Shown here: piece after piece, positions 7,485-16,515 of the stretch
How the letters are laid out: every line of letters starts with the position of its first letter
How positions within the stretch are numbered: the first letter of the stretch is position 1
Assembly (NCBI RefSeq): GCF_024320865.1
Contig: NZ_JANDBD010000007.1
Location: 248,001-312,000, forward strand
Source: Mycolicibacterium arenosum
GTDB lineage: Bacteria > Actinomycetota > Actinomycetes > Mycobacteriales > Mycobacteriaceae
Length of the DNA: 64,000 nucleotides
Direction of reading: 5' to 3'
Made by a program: the position numbers and the translations under genes
The notes under the pieces: model-generated
Seen by the model: the letters and a program-made list of their open reading frames with translations, nothing else
What the model was told of the DNA's origin: nothing
Database searches by the model: none

Positions 7485-9875
7485 GTGGCGACGACCGCGG
7501 ATGGGCACCGTACGGGGCTCTTCAGCAACCGTGGACGCCGATTGAGTCCCGCTCTCGAACGCGAGTTTGAGGAGGTCTTCGATCGTGGCGGGCGCGGTCC
7601 GCGATCGGAGCTCTGGTTGCTCATACTGGTGTGGGTCGCCGTGGTCGTCATCTTCCACGAGTACCTGCTCGACGTGCCTTCGGCGCTGCTATCCTGGGTT
7701 CCCCTGCTCTTGATCGGGGTGGGGTTGCCCGCCGTGCTGCGATGGCTGAGCGGCTCGCACAGCCCGTGGAACAGGTGGTCGCAAGCACTCTTCGTGCTCG
7801 CGACGTATCTGGACGTCGCGTGCTTGATGGTGATCCGCGTCGCCGGCTTGCAGCAGGGCGCCCCGACGCTGCCGATCGTCGTGCCGGTCGCCATCTTGAT
7901 GAGCCTGGTGATCGCACAGATCAGGTTCGCCTACCTGGCGTCGGCGATTCTGTTGGGACTCGTCGGCATCATCGTCGCCGAACTGAGCGTGCACCAGGTC
8001 ACCACGGGGTCGCTGTTCGACATGGCGGCGTCCGCGGGGATCGTCGCCGTGTCGTTGGCGTCGGCATACGAGCTGGAGGCCAGCAGCCGAGCCGCATGGA
8101 TGCGCGCGCGGGCACTCGACGAGCTCACGCGCATCGACAGTCTCACCGGCCTACCGAACCGCCGATTCCTCGATCAACGGCTATACGAGATCATTTCGGC
8201 CGGCGGATCGGTGACGCTGGCCATCTTCGATATCGACGATTTCAAGGCGTTCAACGATCACTTCGGCCACCCCGCCGGTGACGAATGCCTTCGATCGATC
8301 GGAGAGCACCTTCGACGTCAGCTGGACGACGAGCACGAATCGGCAGCCCGCTACGCGGGCGAGGAGTTCGCCGTGGTGTGGCGGAACACCGCGCCCGAAA
8401 CTGCACTAGCGCGTGCCGAGCACCTGCGCGCATCGATCGGAGAAATCGGCATCACGCGGCCCGACGGAAACGGTCCGTTGACCGCCTCCGCCGGCACCGC
8501 AGAGCTGTACCTGCCACCGAATGACACCGCCGCGCTGACGGCAACCGATGCATCGGATCTGTTGTACACCATGATGAACCGGGCTGACCGCGCGCTCTAT
8601 CGAGCCAAGGCCGCGGGCCGTGACAGATCCGTGCACGACCTCTCGACGATCTCCTACGCCGACCGGGAGAAGCCGCCGTCCCTCATCGTCGCCCCGACGT
8701 CGCGCGACGACTTCGGACCACGGTTACACGCGACCGCCACGACCCTCCGCTTCGCCGCCCCTGAGGACGAAGCCGAATTCCGGGACTCAGACGAGGAGTT
8801 GGGCCGCCGCACAAGACGTTTCATCATGATCGGTCTCCTGGCGGTGTGCGCGTTCATCTTCTTCTTTCAAGGTCCGCTGCTCAAGATCCCTCCGGAGGCG
8901 GCGACTTTCGGGCGTCTGACATTGGTCATCGGGTTGATGCCGGCAGCGATCGTGGCCGCTGTAGGAGCCTCCGCACGTCGCCTCCGGCGCTGGTCGGCGC
9001 CCATCTACGTCGGCGCGGTCGGGGTGATCCTCACGGCTCAGATGGTCGAGCGCGCCATCTTGATGTCACGAGGCTTCGACGTCGTGCCGTTCCTCATGCC
9101 GATCTCGGTTCTACTGAGCCTGTGCGTCGTCCAGATCGCCTACAACATCCTGATGCCCTCGATGGTGGTGATGTTGACGGGCATCATCGTGTTCGAGGCC
9201 CTGACGATTCCGCTCAGCGGGTATCAGGCGCTGGCCATGTCCACCGCGGTGGTCATGGCGTTCGTGACCGTGCGATTCGCCTACCAACTGGAGCGGTCTC
9301 GACGTCTGGACTGGAGCCGTTCGAAGCTCCTCGAGATACAGAGTCTGACCGATCCGCTCACCCGCCTACCGAACAGGCGCGCGGTCCTCGCCCATCTCCG
9401 CGAGATGCTCGCCGAGTCAAGGGAACCCGCACTGCTGCTCGTCGACGTCGACCACTTCAAGGCGTACAACGATCGGTTCGGCCACCTGGCAGGCGACGGG
9501 TGCCTGGTAGCGGTCGGTGAACAACTGCGCGTCGCGGCCGCCGCGTGCGGCGGCATGGCGGCCCGTCTCGGCGGCGAGGAGTTCGCCGTCGTCATGCCCG
9601 GCGGTCCCACGGCCGCAGAGGAAGCCGCCAGGATCCGATCCTTGGCGACCGGGCCGCAGACTGCCGACGGGCAGGGTGGGCCGGTCACCGTGTCGGCCGG
9701 GTTGGCGCCGGCTACCGGAACGGCGTCCGACGATCCGGACTCGGTCATCTCCGAGTTGTTGTCGCGTGCAGACAGGGCCCTGTACGCCGCCAAGCGGAAC
9801 GGGCGGGACTGTCTCGTGGTCGACGTCGGTGACCGGACGGACGGGTGCCCGGCGTCAGAGCCCCACCCACGCTAG
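7485..9875 (+). CDS. membrane diguanylate cyclase with two tandem TM-GGDEF halves
   Basis: 796 residues built as a duplication. Half one: about six hydrophobic segments (roughly residues 43-195), then a GGDEF domain with LTRIDSLTGLPNRR, FDIDDFKAFNDHFGHPAGDE and AGEEF near 291. Half two: a new set of hydrophobic segments (about 445-605), then a second GGDEF domain with LTDPLTRLPNRR, VDVDHFKAYNDRFGHLAGD and GGEEF near 696. GGDEF domains make c-di-GMP from two GTP; active sites normally form between two such domains. The first motif has Ala for the first Gly and neither half has a properly placed RxxD inhibitory site. A TATTGT -10 hexamer six bases before the GTG suggests a leaderless mRNA. Confidence 0.92.
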   Translation: MATTADGHRTGLFSNRGRRLSPALEREFEEVFDRGGRGPRSELWLLILVWVAVVVIFHEYLLDVPSALLSWVPLLLIGVGLPAVLRWLSGSHSPWNRWSQALFVLATYLDVACLMVIRVAGLQQGAPTLPIVVPVAILMSLVIAQIRFAYLASAILLGLVGIIVAELSVHQVTTGSLFDMAASAGIVAVSLASAYELEASSRAAWMRARALDELTRIDSLTGLPNRRFLDQRLYEIISAGGSVTLAIFDIDDFKAFNDHFGHPAGDECLRSIGEHLRRQLDDEHESAARYAGEEFAVVWRNTAPETALARAEHLRASIGEIGITRPDGNGPLTASAGTAELYLPPNDTAALTATDASDLLYTMMNRADRALYRAKAAGRDRSVHDLSTISYADREKPPSLIVAPTSRDDFGPRLHATATTLRFAAPEDEAEFRDSDEELGRRTRRFIMIGLLAVCAFIFFFQGPLLKIPPEAATFGRLTLVIGLMPAAIVAAVGASARRLRRWSAPIYVGAVGVILTAQMVERAILMSRGFDVVPFLMPISVLLSLCVVQIAYNILMPSMVVMLTGIIVFEALTIPLSGYQALAMSTAVVMAFVTVRFAYQLERSRRLDWSRSKLLEIQSLTDPLTRLPNRRAVLAHLREMLAESREPALLLVDVDHFKAYNDRFGHLAGDGCLVAVGEQLRVAAAACGGMAARLGGEEFAVVMPGGPTAAEEAARIRSLATGPQTADGQGGPVTVSAGLAPATGTASDDPDSVISELLSRADRALYAAKRNGRDCLVVDVGDRTDGCPASEPHPR

Positions 9876-9879
9876 GCGC

Positions 9880-11412
9880 TCAGAGCCTGCGCAGCACCGC
9901 GTCGCGGTCGGTCACGACGAACGTCGCACCGGTGCCGACCGGCGCGCCGGGCTGCTCGACGAACGGCACGGTCCGGAAGTCGGCGCGCAACTCGTCGGGG
10001 GTGATCCGCGTCCGCACGTAGCCGCGACGATTGCTGAAGTAGCGGATGTGCGGGTTCTCCGGCAGCACGGCCTCGATCTCCGCGCGGGTCTCCGATCCGT
10101 CGCCCCCCGAGCTGATCGAGCTCGTGACGAGTTCCGTTGCCACAACCGGTGACTCCACATCCCCCGGTCGTTCGTGCACCTCGGCAGCCCAGTGCGAGTG
10201 GACGTCGCCGGTGAGCACCACCGCGTTGCGCACCGGAGAGTTCTCGATGCCGTTGATGATCCGCTGCCGATTGGCGACGTAGCCGTCCCACCCGTCGGGG
10301 TTGTAACCGCCACCGGGACCCGACACGACGTCGACCCGGCCGAAGAACACCTGCTGGCCCAGCACGTCCCAGCGGGTGGCCGACTGCGCGAACCCGTCCA
10401 GGAGCCACCGCTCCTGGGCTGCACCCGTGAGCGTCGCGGTGGGATCGAAGCGCTGCACGCAGTCCGAGGCGAACGTGTCACCACAGGGCTGATCGGTCCG
10501 GTACTGCCGGGTGTCGAGCATGTGGAACGTGGCCAGCGCACCCCAGTTCACCCGCCGGTGGAGCGTCATGTCCACGCCGGACGGGCGGGCGGTGGACCGC
10601 AGCGGCATGTTCTCGTAGTACGCCTGCAACGCCGCCGCACGCCGCGCGGGGAAGTTCGCGTCCGGTGCGGAGGGGGTGTCGTCGGCCCAGTTGTCGGCCA
10701 CCTCGTGGTCGTCGAACACCACGAGCCAGGGCGCGACGGCGTGCGCGGCCCGCAGGTCGGGATCGGTCTTGTACTGCGCGTGGCGGCGCCGGTAGTCCGC
10801 GAGCGTCACGGTCTCCGGACCGGCGTGGTCGCGAACGCGCCGGGGACTCCTACCGGCGGCGTACTCGTACAGGTAGTCGCCGAGGTGAAGAACGAGATCC
10901 GGAGAGTCCTCGGCCAGCCTGCGATACGCCGTGAACCAGCCCTGCTCGAAGTGCGAGCACGACGCGACGCACATCGTCAGCGGCGCCAGCGAGCCCGCAG
11001 CCGGAGCGGTCCGCGTTCGACCCGCCGGTGACAGGTGGCCTTCGGCGCGGAATCGGTAGTGATAGTCCGCGCCCGGCTGCAGGCCGCTCAGCTCGACGTG
11101 CACGCTATGGGCGGAGTCAACCGCGGCCGACACCGTTCCGGTCTGGACGATCCGAGTGAATCCTTCGTCGTGGGCGAGCTGCCAATCGACGTCGACCGTG
11201 CGATTCGGCATGCCTCCGCGGCCGTCCTCGGCGAGCGGATCCGGGGCCAGCCGGGTCCAGAGCACGACGCCGTCGGCGGTCGGTTCACCGGACGCGACGC
11301 CGAGCGTGAACGGGTCGCCGGCGAGCCGCATCGGCGGAGTCCAGGCGATCAGAGGCAGGGTGGCGACCACCGCAGCGCCCTTGAGCACCGTGCGGCGGTT
11401 GAGGTGAGACAC
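9880..11412 (-). CDS. phoD: PhoD-family alkaline phosphatase/phosphodiesterase, Tat-exported
   Basis: 510 residues. The N-terminus SHLNRRTVLKGAAVVATLPLIAW is a twin-arginine signal peptide. PhoD enzymes are Fe/Ca-dependent phosphatases or phosphodiesterases outside the membrane. Motifs in order: an Ig-like N-terminal domain with FTLGVASGEPTADGVVLWTRL, metal-binding LHLGDYLYEY near 176, FDDHEVADNW near 232, and TGDVHSHW near 400. Starts with GTG. It is convergent with the cyclase gene, stop codons 4 bp apart. A phosphate-starvation role is usual for the family; no PHO box was recognised just upstream. Confidence 0.93.
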   Translation of the reverse strand: MSHLNRRTVLKGAAVVATLPLIAWTPPMRLAGDPFTLGVASGEPTADGVVLWTRLAPDPLAEDGRGGMPNRTVDVDWQLAHDEGFTRIVQTGTVSAAVDSAHSVHVELSGLQPGADYHYRFRAEGHLSPAGRTRTAPAAGSLAPLTMCVASCSHFEQGWFTAYRRLAEDSPDLVLHLGDYLYEYAAGRSPRRVRDHAGPETVTLADYRRRHAQYKTDPDLRAAHAVAPWLVVFDDHEVADNWADDTPSAPDANFPARRAAALQAYYENMPLRSTARPSGVDMTLHRRVNWGALATFHMLDTRQYRTDQPCGDTFASDCVQRFDPTATLTGAAQERWLLDGFAQSATRWDVLGQQVFFGRVDVVSGPGGGYNPDGWDGYVANRQRIINGIENSPVRNAVVLTGDVHSHWAAEVHERPGDVESPVVATELVTSSISSGGDGSETRAEIEAVLPENPHIRYFSNRRGYVRTRITPDELRADFRTVPFVEQPGAPVGTGATFVVTDRDAVLRRL

Positions 11413-11562
11413 GTCGAAACATGCGCTGCCGAGCTTTCCGGCGGGCGCCCTGCGGTCGACGTGTCGGTGACGTCACGGGGTACGTCCAGCGCTGATATCG
11501 AATTCCTGACGTCTACGACAATTCGATTCCCGTCAGCGGGCGGGTCCGGTTACAGTCCGGCC

Positions 11563-13671
11563 GTGTCGACGAACCGCCTGCTGCTCAGAATCGGAATCGG
11601 CATCGTCGGCGCGGGCATCGCGCTCGGGGCCGGCCACGGGGCGGCCGCCGCCGAGACGGAGCCGTCGGGCGGCGGTGCGTCCGCGACCTCGGAATCGTCG
11701 CAGTCCTCCCCCGAGTCGCAGTCTTCCCCGGAGTCGCCGTCGGACACCGCCTCGGTGTCGGAGTCCGCGACGGCGGACGCGAATGAGCAAGCCACCGAGA
11801 AGGATTCGACGGGTAGCCCGCCGAAGGACCTCGACAGGCCGACGACCACGGTGAGCGCCTCCACGGTGACCGTGCGGCGCGACGAAACCGTCGACGAGGT
11901 GGCCACGGAGTCGTCGACGCCCGTCAAGCAGGTGACAGCACCCGAATCCGAGCCTGCAAGCGCGGTCGAGCCCGAGCCCGAGCCCAAGGCCGAGCCCGTG
12001 GCGGAGGCCGTTGAACCGGTCGCCGCCACTGAACAACCCGCGGTCGAAGCACCGGCGACGCCGACCGCGGTCGAGGCCACGTTGTCGTCCGATCTCGAGC
12101 CCGCCGAGGCCGTCGCCCCCGAGGCCGCCACGCTGCGCAGCGCGGCCGCGCCGGTCGAGCGCTCAGTACGCCCGCCGGGACCGCTGGCCACGGTGGTGTT
12201 CAGTTTGCTGTCCGCCTTCGGCCTGCTCCCATCGGCTCCCGCGGTACCCGCCAACGTCGTCGGCGTTCCGGCTCAGCCGATTCCGGGCGCGTCGTCCAAC
12301 CTCGGCGTGACCGGCGTCAAGGTGGGCCGTTCGGACGTTCAGATCCCGGTCGGCTCCGCGACCTACACCGGCGCGGCCGACTGGTACTTCCCCACGCAGG
12401 CCGACGGCACGGTGCAGGCGCAGGGCGTGATGTGGCTGCAGCACGGCTTCCTGGGCAGCAAGTCGTGGTATTCGGCGCTGGCCCGGCAGTTGGCTCAGGA
12501 GACCAACAGCGTCGTGGTGGTTCCCAACATCCCGTCCTTCGGCTTCTTCTCCTGCGCCGGCTGCAGCCTCAACACCGTCGCGATGCAGCAGGGCGTCGCC
12601 GACCTGTTCGCCGACCCGAACCGGGTGTCGCTGACCAACAGTGCAGGCGCCGCGGGTTATCAGGGCGTGCTGCCGGACAAGTTCATCCTGACCGGGCACT
12701 CGGCGGGCGGGGCGCTGGCAGCGGCGGCGGGCGGCTTCTACACCGACGCCGTGGCGCCAACCGAAAACAGCCTCCTCGGCGTGGTCATGTACGACGGTGT
12801 TTCGTCGAACGGCACCTTCGCGCCCGCCCTGGCCAGCCTGAGGGCGGCGGGCATCCCGCTCTACCAGATCGCGGCACCACCACAGGCGTGGAACGCCAAC
12901 GGCCAGACGACAGACGACCTGGTGACGCTGAGTCCCGGCCAGTTCGTCGGTGTCGTGCTCGCCGACGGCTCACACGTCGACTCGTTGATCGGCGGCTCTC
13001 CGATCATCGACTTCTTCAGCCAGCTCTTCGTCAAACGCTCCCCGCCGGGGAACACCGATGCCGTCTACACGTTCGCGACCGGCTGGGTCAACGACATGTA
13101 CGCGGGCCGCGGCCCGGCCGATCCGCTCTACGGCATCTACGGCGCACCGGATCAGTACATCGTGCTCGGGGAGGCGGCGGCGGTGGTGCTCGGCCCGCCT
13201 CCGGTGGTCGACGTGAACCGCTACCTCGGCACCTGGTACGAACTGGGCAGCGTGCGGCAGTTCTTCTCGATCGGCCTGGTGAACACGACAGCCGAGTACA
13301 CCCTCAACCCGGACGGATCCATCCGGGTTGAGAACTCGGGCAACTACTTCGTCAACAACGGCCCGAAGATCACCATCGTGGGCGCCGCACTGCCGGTCGA
13401 TCCCGACAACAACAAGCTGAACGTGGCGTTCTTCGGACCGGTCTCGGCCACCCCGCCGGGCAACTACTGGATCGTCGACCTGGCACCGGACTACAGCTGG
13501 GCGATCGTGAGCGACTCCCGCGGCCTCAGCGGCTTCCTGCTCAGCCGAACCCGCACCGTCTCCGAGGAGCTCTACCAGGAGCTGTTGGACCGGGCCTCGG
13601 TCAAGGGCGTCAAACGGCTGATCATCCGCACCCGCCAACCCGCCGCCGAGACGAGCACGGTGGCGGTGTAG
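11563..13671 (+). CDS. exported alpha/beta-hydrolase fused to a C-terminal lipocalin domain
   Basis: 702 residues. A signal peptide (about 1-30, ending GAAAAE) is followed by a Ser/Glu/Pro-rich low-complexity stretch to about residue 190. Then comes an alpha/beta-hydrolase domain with WLQHGFLGSKSWY (oxyanion region) and the nucleophile motif GHSAGG near 378-383, then from about residue 548 a bacterial lipocalin domain opening VDVNRYLGTWYELG and ending with a Trp/Arg-containing strand. GTG start six bases after a TACAGT -10 hexamer implies a leaderless transcript. An upstream open frame (11035-11562) is only antisense to phoD. The combination suggests a secreted esterase or lipase that carries or hands over a lipid; this is inference. 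Confidence 0.88.
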   Translation: MSTNRLLLRIGIGIVGAGIALGAGHGAAAAETEPSGGGASATSESSQSSPESQSSPESPSDTASVSESATADANEQATEKDSTGSPPKDLDRPTTTVSASTVTVRRDETVDEVATESSTPVKQVTAPESEPASAVEPEPEPKAEPVAEAVEPVAATEQPAVEAPATPTAVEATLSSDLEPAEAVAPEAATLRSAAAPVERSVRPPGPLATVVFSLLSAFGLLPSAPAVPANVVGVPAQPIPGASSNLGVTGVKVGRSDVQIPVGSATYTGAADWYFPTQADGTVQAQGVMWLQHGFLGSKSWYSALARQLAQETNSVVVVPNIPSFGFFSCAGCSLNTVAMQQGVADLFADPNRVSLTNSAGAAGYQGVLPDKFILTGHSAGGALAAAAGGFYTDAVAPTENSLLGVVMYDGVSSNGTFAPALASLRAAGIPLYQIAAPPQAWNANGQTTDDLVTLSPGQFVGVVLADGSHVDSLIGGSPIIDFFSQLFVKRSPPGNTDAVYTFATGWVNDMYAGRGPADPLYGIYGAPDQYIVLGEAAAVVLGPPPVVDVNRYLGTWYELGSVRQFFSIGLVNTTAEYTLNPDGSIRVENSGNYFVNNGPKITIVGAALPVDPDNNKLNVAFFGPVSATPPGNYWIVDLAPDYSWAIVSDSRGLSGFLLSRTRTVSEELYQELLDRASVKGVKRLIIRTRQPAAETSTVAV

Positions 13672-13703
13672 CGGGACTCGTTCACGGCTTGCCCGTGGCT
13701 TCG

Positions 13704-14036
13704 TCACTTCGTCGGGTCGTGGCCCCAGTTCATCAGCGAGTACCGCCATGGTGAATCCCCGACGTCTCCCGACGGCCGTTGCGCCAGATGACGTTTGACG
13801 TATCCGTTGACCTTGCGCATATGGGCGACATCATCCTTGGAGAGGTCGTCCTTCTTCGTCCGGAGGATCTTCACGATGTGCCGCCCGCTAATGTGCCCCG
13901 TCGACTCACCGCCGCCCGATTTCTGCCCGACCGCCTTCGAGTCGTCGGTGTCGAGCCACTCCTCGAGCTGATTGGCCGTCATGTTGACGGCGTCGTTGAA
14001 CTCGGCGTACACCGCCTCATCGTCTTCGTCGCTCAT
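13704..14036 (-). CDS. DUF3140 family protein
   Basis: 110 residues with the whole DUF3140 pattern: EFNDAVNMTANQLEEWLDTDDSKAVGQ, GHISGRHIVKILRTKK, DVAHMRKVNGYVKRHLAQRP and a WRYSLMNWGHDP ending. It is a small soluble protein, widespread in actinobacteria and proteobacteria, whose biochemical role is not established; family members are often near stress or DNA-related genes. It is convergent with the hydrolase-lipocalin gene and stands alone. Confidence 0.88.
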   Translation of the reverse strand: MSDEDDEAVYAEFNDAVNMTANQLEEWLDTDDSKAVGQKSGGGESTGHISGRHIVKILRTKKDDLSKDDVAHMRKVNGYVKRHLAQRPSGDVGDSPWRYSLMNWGHDPTK

Positions 14037-14147
14037 GATCGACTACTGCCCGCGGCGGCGGCGCCCAAACACCCCGGCCGCGCCTGCCACGTGTGGCGGG
14101 AGCGTCGGTCGGGGTAGGGCCCGGCTGACGATGCGCCCGGATCACGA

Positions 14148-14438
14148 GTGCGCCGCATAAAAGTTCGCTGGGTGGGTAACGGATACGACATGGCCGCCGC
14201 CTCCACTCTCGCCGCCGAACTCGAACGTCGCGGTATCCCTGCTCACGTCAGTCGAGGAGAGACCGAGCGGGTGTGTCATACGCAGATCAACAACGTCGAG
14301 GTCGCGATCCACTTCTCCACGACGCAGACGAACCGCGCCATCACCTGGCTAGATGGCGCCGGCGAGGCGCACCGCGTCAGGGATCCGCAGATCGCGCTGC
14401 ATTCGCTTGCCGATCTGATCATCGAGTCCATGAGCTGA
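14148..14438 (+). CDS. hypothetical protein, 96 aa
   Basis: GTG start. The product (RRIKVRWVGNGYDMAAASTLAAELERRGIPAHVSRG...) has an alternating beta-alpha pattern and one Cys, with no signal peptide or membrane segment. I do not recognise a family. Codon use fits the genome, and it sits alone between DUF3140 (divergent) and the RibD-like gene (convergent, 14 bp away). Confidence 0.55.
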   Translation: MRRIKVRWVGNGYDMAAASTLAAELERRGIPAHVSRGETERVCHTQINNVEVAIHFSTTQTNRAITWLDGAGEAHRVRDPQIALHSLADLIIESMS

Positions 14439-14452
14439 CAGCTACCGGGAGA

Positions 14453-15019
14453 TCAGTCGCGGTTGGCCGCGTAGCGCAGCAGGACGGTGCCGCACGGGAA
14501 GGTGCGGTTCTCCACCAGCCGCAGCGAGATCCACGACGGCAGTGACGGGAAGAACGGCGTGCCGCCGCCCACGGCGACGGGCGCGACCACGATCCGGAAC
14601 TCGTCCACCAGTCCGGCCTGCACGATCGGTGCGGCCAACGTCGCGCCGGCCACTTCCAGATTGCCGTCGGTCTCGGCCTTCAACTTCGTCACCACCTCGA
14701 CCGGGTCGCCGCGTTCCAGGCGGGAGTTCCAGTCGACGGACTCCAGCGTGCGCGAGAACACGACCTTGGGCATGGCACGCCAGACGCGCGCGTAGTCCAC
14801 GATCATCGGGGTGGCGTCGGCGGCCTCGTCGGCGGTCGGCCAGTACGCCGACATCAGTTCGTAGAGTCGCCGCCCGTAGAAGGACAGGGCGGTCCCCCGC
14901 TCGAAGTCGTTCCAGTACTGGTGCAGTTCGTCGCTCGGATCGGACCAGTCGATGTTGCCCTGCGCGTCGGCGATGTAGCCGTCCACCGACACGTTGAAGC
15001 CGTAGATGAGTGTGCCCAT
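14453..15019 (-). CDS. dihydrofolate reductase / RibD C-terminal family protein
   Basis: 188 residues from MGTLIYGFNVSVDGYIAD, the standard opening of the RibD_C/DHFR-like family. The NADPH-binding fold is suggested by FSRTLESVDWNSRL, then LEVAGATLAAPIVQAGLVDEFRIVVAPVAVGGGTPFFP, the family's C-terminal block. An open frame continues upstream to 15067 without family similarity. These stand-alone reductases use NAD(P)H; the substrate is unknown and a role in folate or riboflavin synthesis should not be assumed. It lies downstream of the broken MHS transporter on the same strand. Confidence 0.87.
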   Translation of the reverse strand: MGTLIYGFNVSVDGYIADAQGNIDWSDPSDELHQYWNDFERGTALSFYGRRLYELMSAYWPTADEAADATPMIVDYARVWRAMPKVVFSRTLESVDWNSRLERGDPVEVVTKLKAETDGNLEVAGATLAAPIVQAGLVDEFRIVVAPVAVGGGTPFFPSLPSWISLRLVENRTFPCGTVLLRYAANRD

Positions 15020-15086
15020 GCAGTTCAGACTGCACCGGACGGCAAGGCTCATCGCGACGCCCACCAATGTGGCTCGTCAAGCCGGC

Positions 15087-16418
15087 TCACTGAACCTTCG
15101 CATCGACTCCCTGTAGTGGCTTGCCGGCCGTCTCCCGCATGGTGAGCACTGTCGCCAGGCTCACCACCGCGGCGACGATCACGTAGTACGCCGGGGCGAT
15201 CTCGTTGCCGGTGCGATCCGTCAACCAGGTGGCCACATAGGGAGCGGTACCGCCGAATAGGGCAACCGACACGTTGTAGCCGATCGAGTACCCGGTCGAC
15301 CGCACGCGTGTCGCGAACAGCTCGGCGCCGGCCGCCAAGGACGCCGAGACGAAGACCGCCTCGATGGCGGCCAGTCCTGCGTGCGCACCGATCGCGGCGA
15401 CCAGTGACCCGGAATTCAACAGCAGGAACAGCGGGTAGGAGAAGACCCCGAAACCTATGGCGCCGGCCATCAGCACCGGCTTGCGACCGATTCGGTCCGA
15501 CAGCGCGGCGAGCGGGAGTATCAACAACAACGCCACCACGCTGGCCACGGTGATGGAGATGAACGCGTCGGTCTTGGTGAATTCGAGCGTCTTGGTGAAG
15601 TACGTGGGCAGGTAGGTGAACACGACGTAGAAGCCGACGTTGTGGATGACCACGAGGCCGCCGATCTGCAGGATCGGGCGCCACGCCGTGCGCACCGCTT
15701 CCCTCAGCGGCGCCTCGGACACCTCGCCGCTCTCCTGCAGAGCCTCGAACTCGGGGGTGTCGCGGAGGCGCAACCGGATGTAGAGCCCGACGACGCCCAG
15801 TGCACCCGCGATGAGGAACGGGATGCGCCACCCGTAGGAGTTCATCGCATCCTCGGACAGGATCGTCTCCAGCAGTGTGACCGTCACCGATCCCAGCAGG
15901 AAGCCGATCACCACCGACCACACCAGAAACGCGACGACGAGTCCGCGGTGCCTCGTCGGCGCGAACTCGGCCAGAAAGCACGCGCCGCTTCCGTACTCGC
16001 CGCCGGCGGAGAAGCCCTGTACTCAGCGGAGTAGCACGAGCAGGGTCGGCGCGCCGACACCGATGACGTCGTAACCGGGAACCAGGCCGATACCCAGCGT
16101 CGACAGCGACATCAGGACGACGACGATCGCGAGCACCCGCTTGCGACCGATGCGGTCACCGAGCGGGCCGAAGAAGAACCCGCCGAGGGGACGCATGAAG
16201 AACGCCACGGCGAAGACGGCGAACGTACTGAGCACGGCGGCCGTGCCGTCGGCGGAGGGAAAGAACTCCTGGGCGATGTAGGTGGCGAGGAAGCCGTAGA
16301 TCGCGAAGTCGTACCACTCGACGGTGTTGCCGATGCCGGCGCCGACAACCGCCTGGCGGACCGAGCCCGACTCCACTTCCGGCGTTGTCTCTGCACGAGA
16401 CGAGTGGAAGGAGGACAT
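15087..16418 (-). pseudogene. MFS metabolite:H+ symporter (MHS subfamily) interrupted by an in-frame TGA
   Basis: Read through the stop, this is a 443-residue MHS-type transporter: NTVEWYDFAIYGFLATYIAQEFFP at the N-terminus, DRIGRKRVL in loop 2-3, VQGFSAGGEYGSG in TM4, DRIGRKPVL in the central loop and a normal C-terminus. A TGA at 16025-16023 falls exactly between LLVLLR and VQGFSAGGE, where the family has LVQGFS, so one Leu codon is a stop. Both halves are in the same frame, so this is a nonsense change, not a frameshift. It is divergent from the acetamidase/formamidase gene, so the lost transporter may have imported its substrate. A sequencing error is possible. Confidence 0.85.
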
Positions 16419-16515
16419 GTCGTCTTGTTCCCGCTGGCCGTAGTCGGCTAACCACCCACTGAGGTCGTTACGTCCCAGCAATCTGTCGGAAATCGGGGCG
16501 GGGAATCCCCCTTCC

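Noticed and set aside
11035..11562. Upstream in-frame extension of the hydrolase-lipocalin gene
   Set aside because: It is antisense to phoD, contains no signal peptide, and the GTG at 11563 is followed at once by a proper signal sequence and preceded by a -10 hexamer.
16023..16025. TGA in the MHS transporter as a selenocysteine codon
   Set aside because: The family has Leu here, no redox function is expected, and no SECIS-like hairpin directly after the codon is evident; a nonsense change is simpler.
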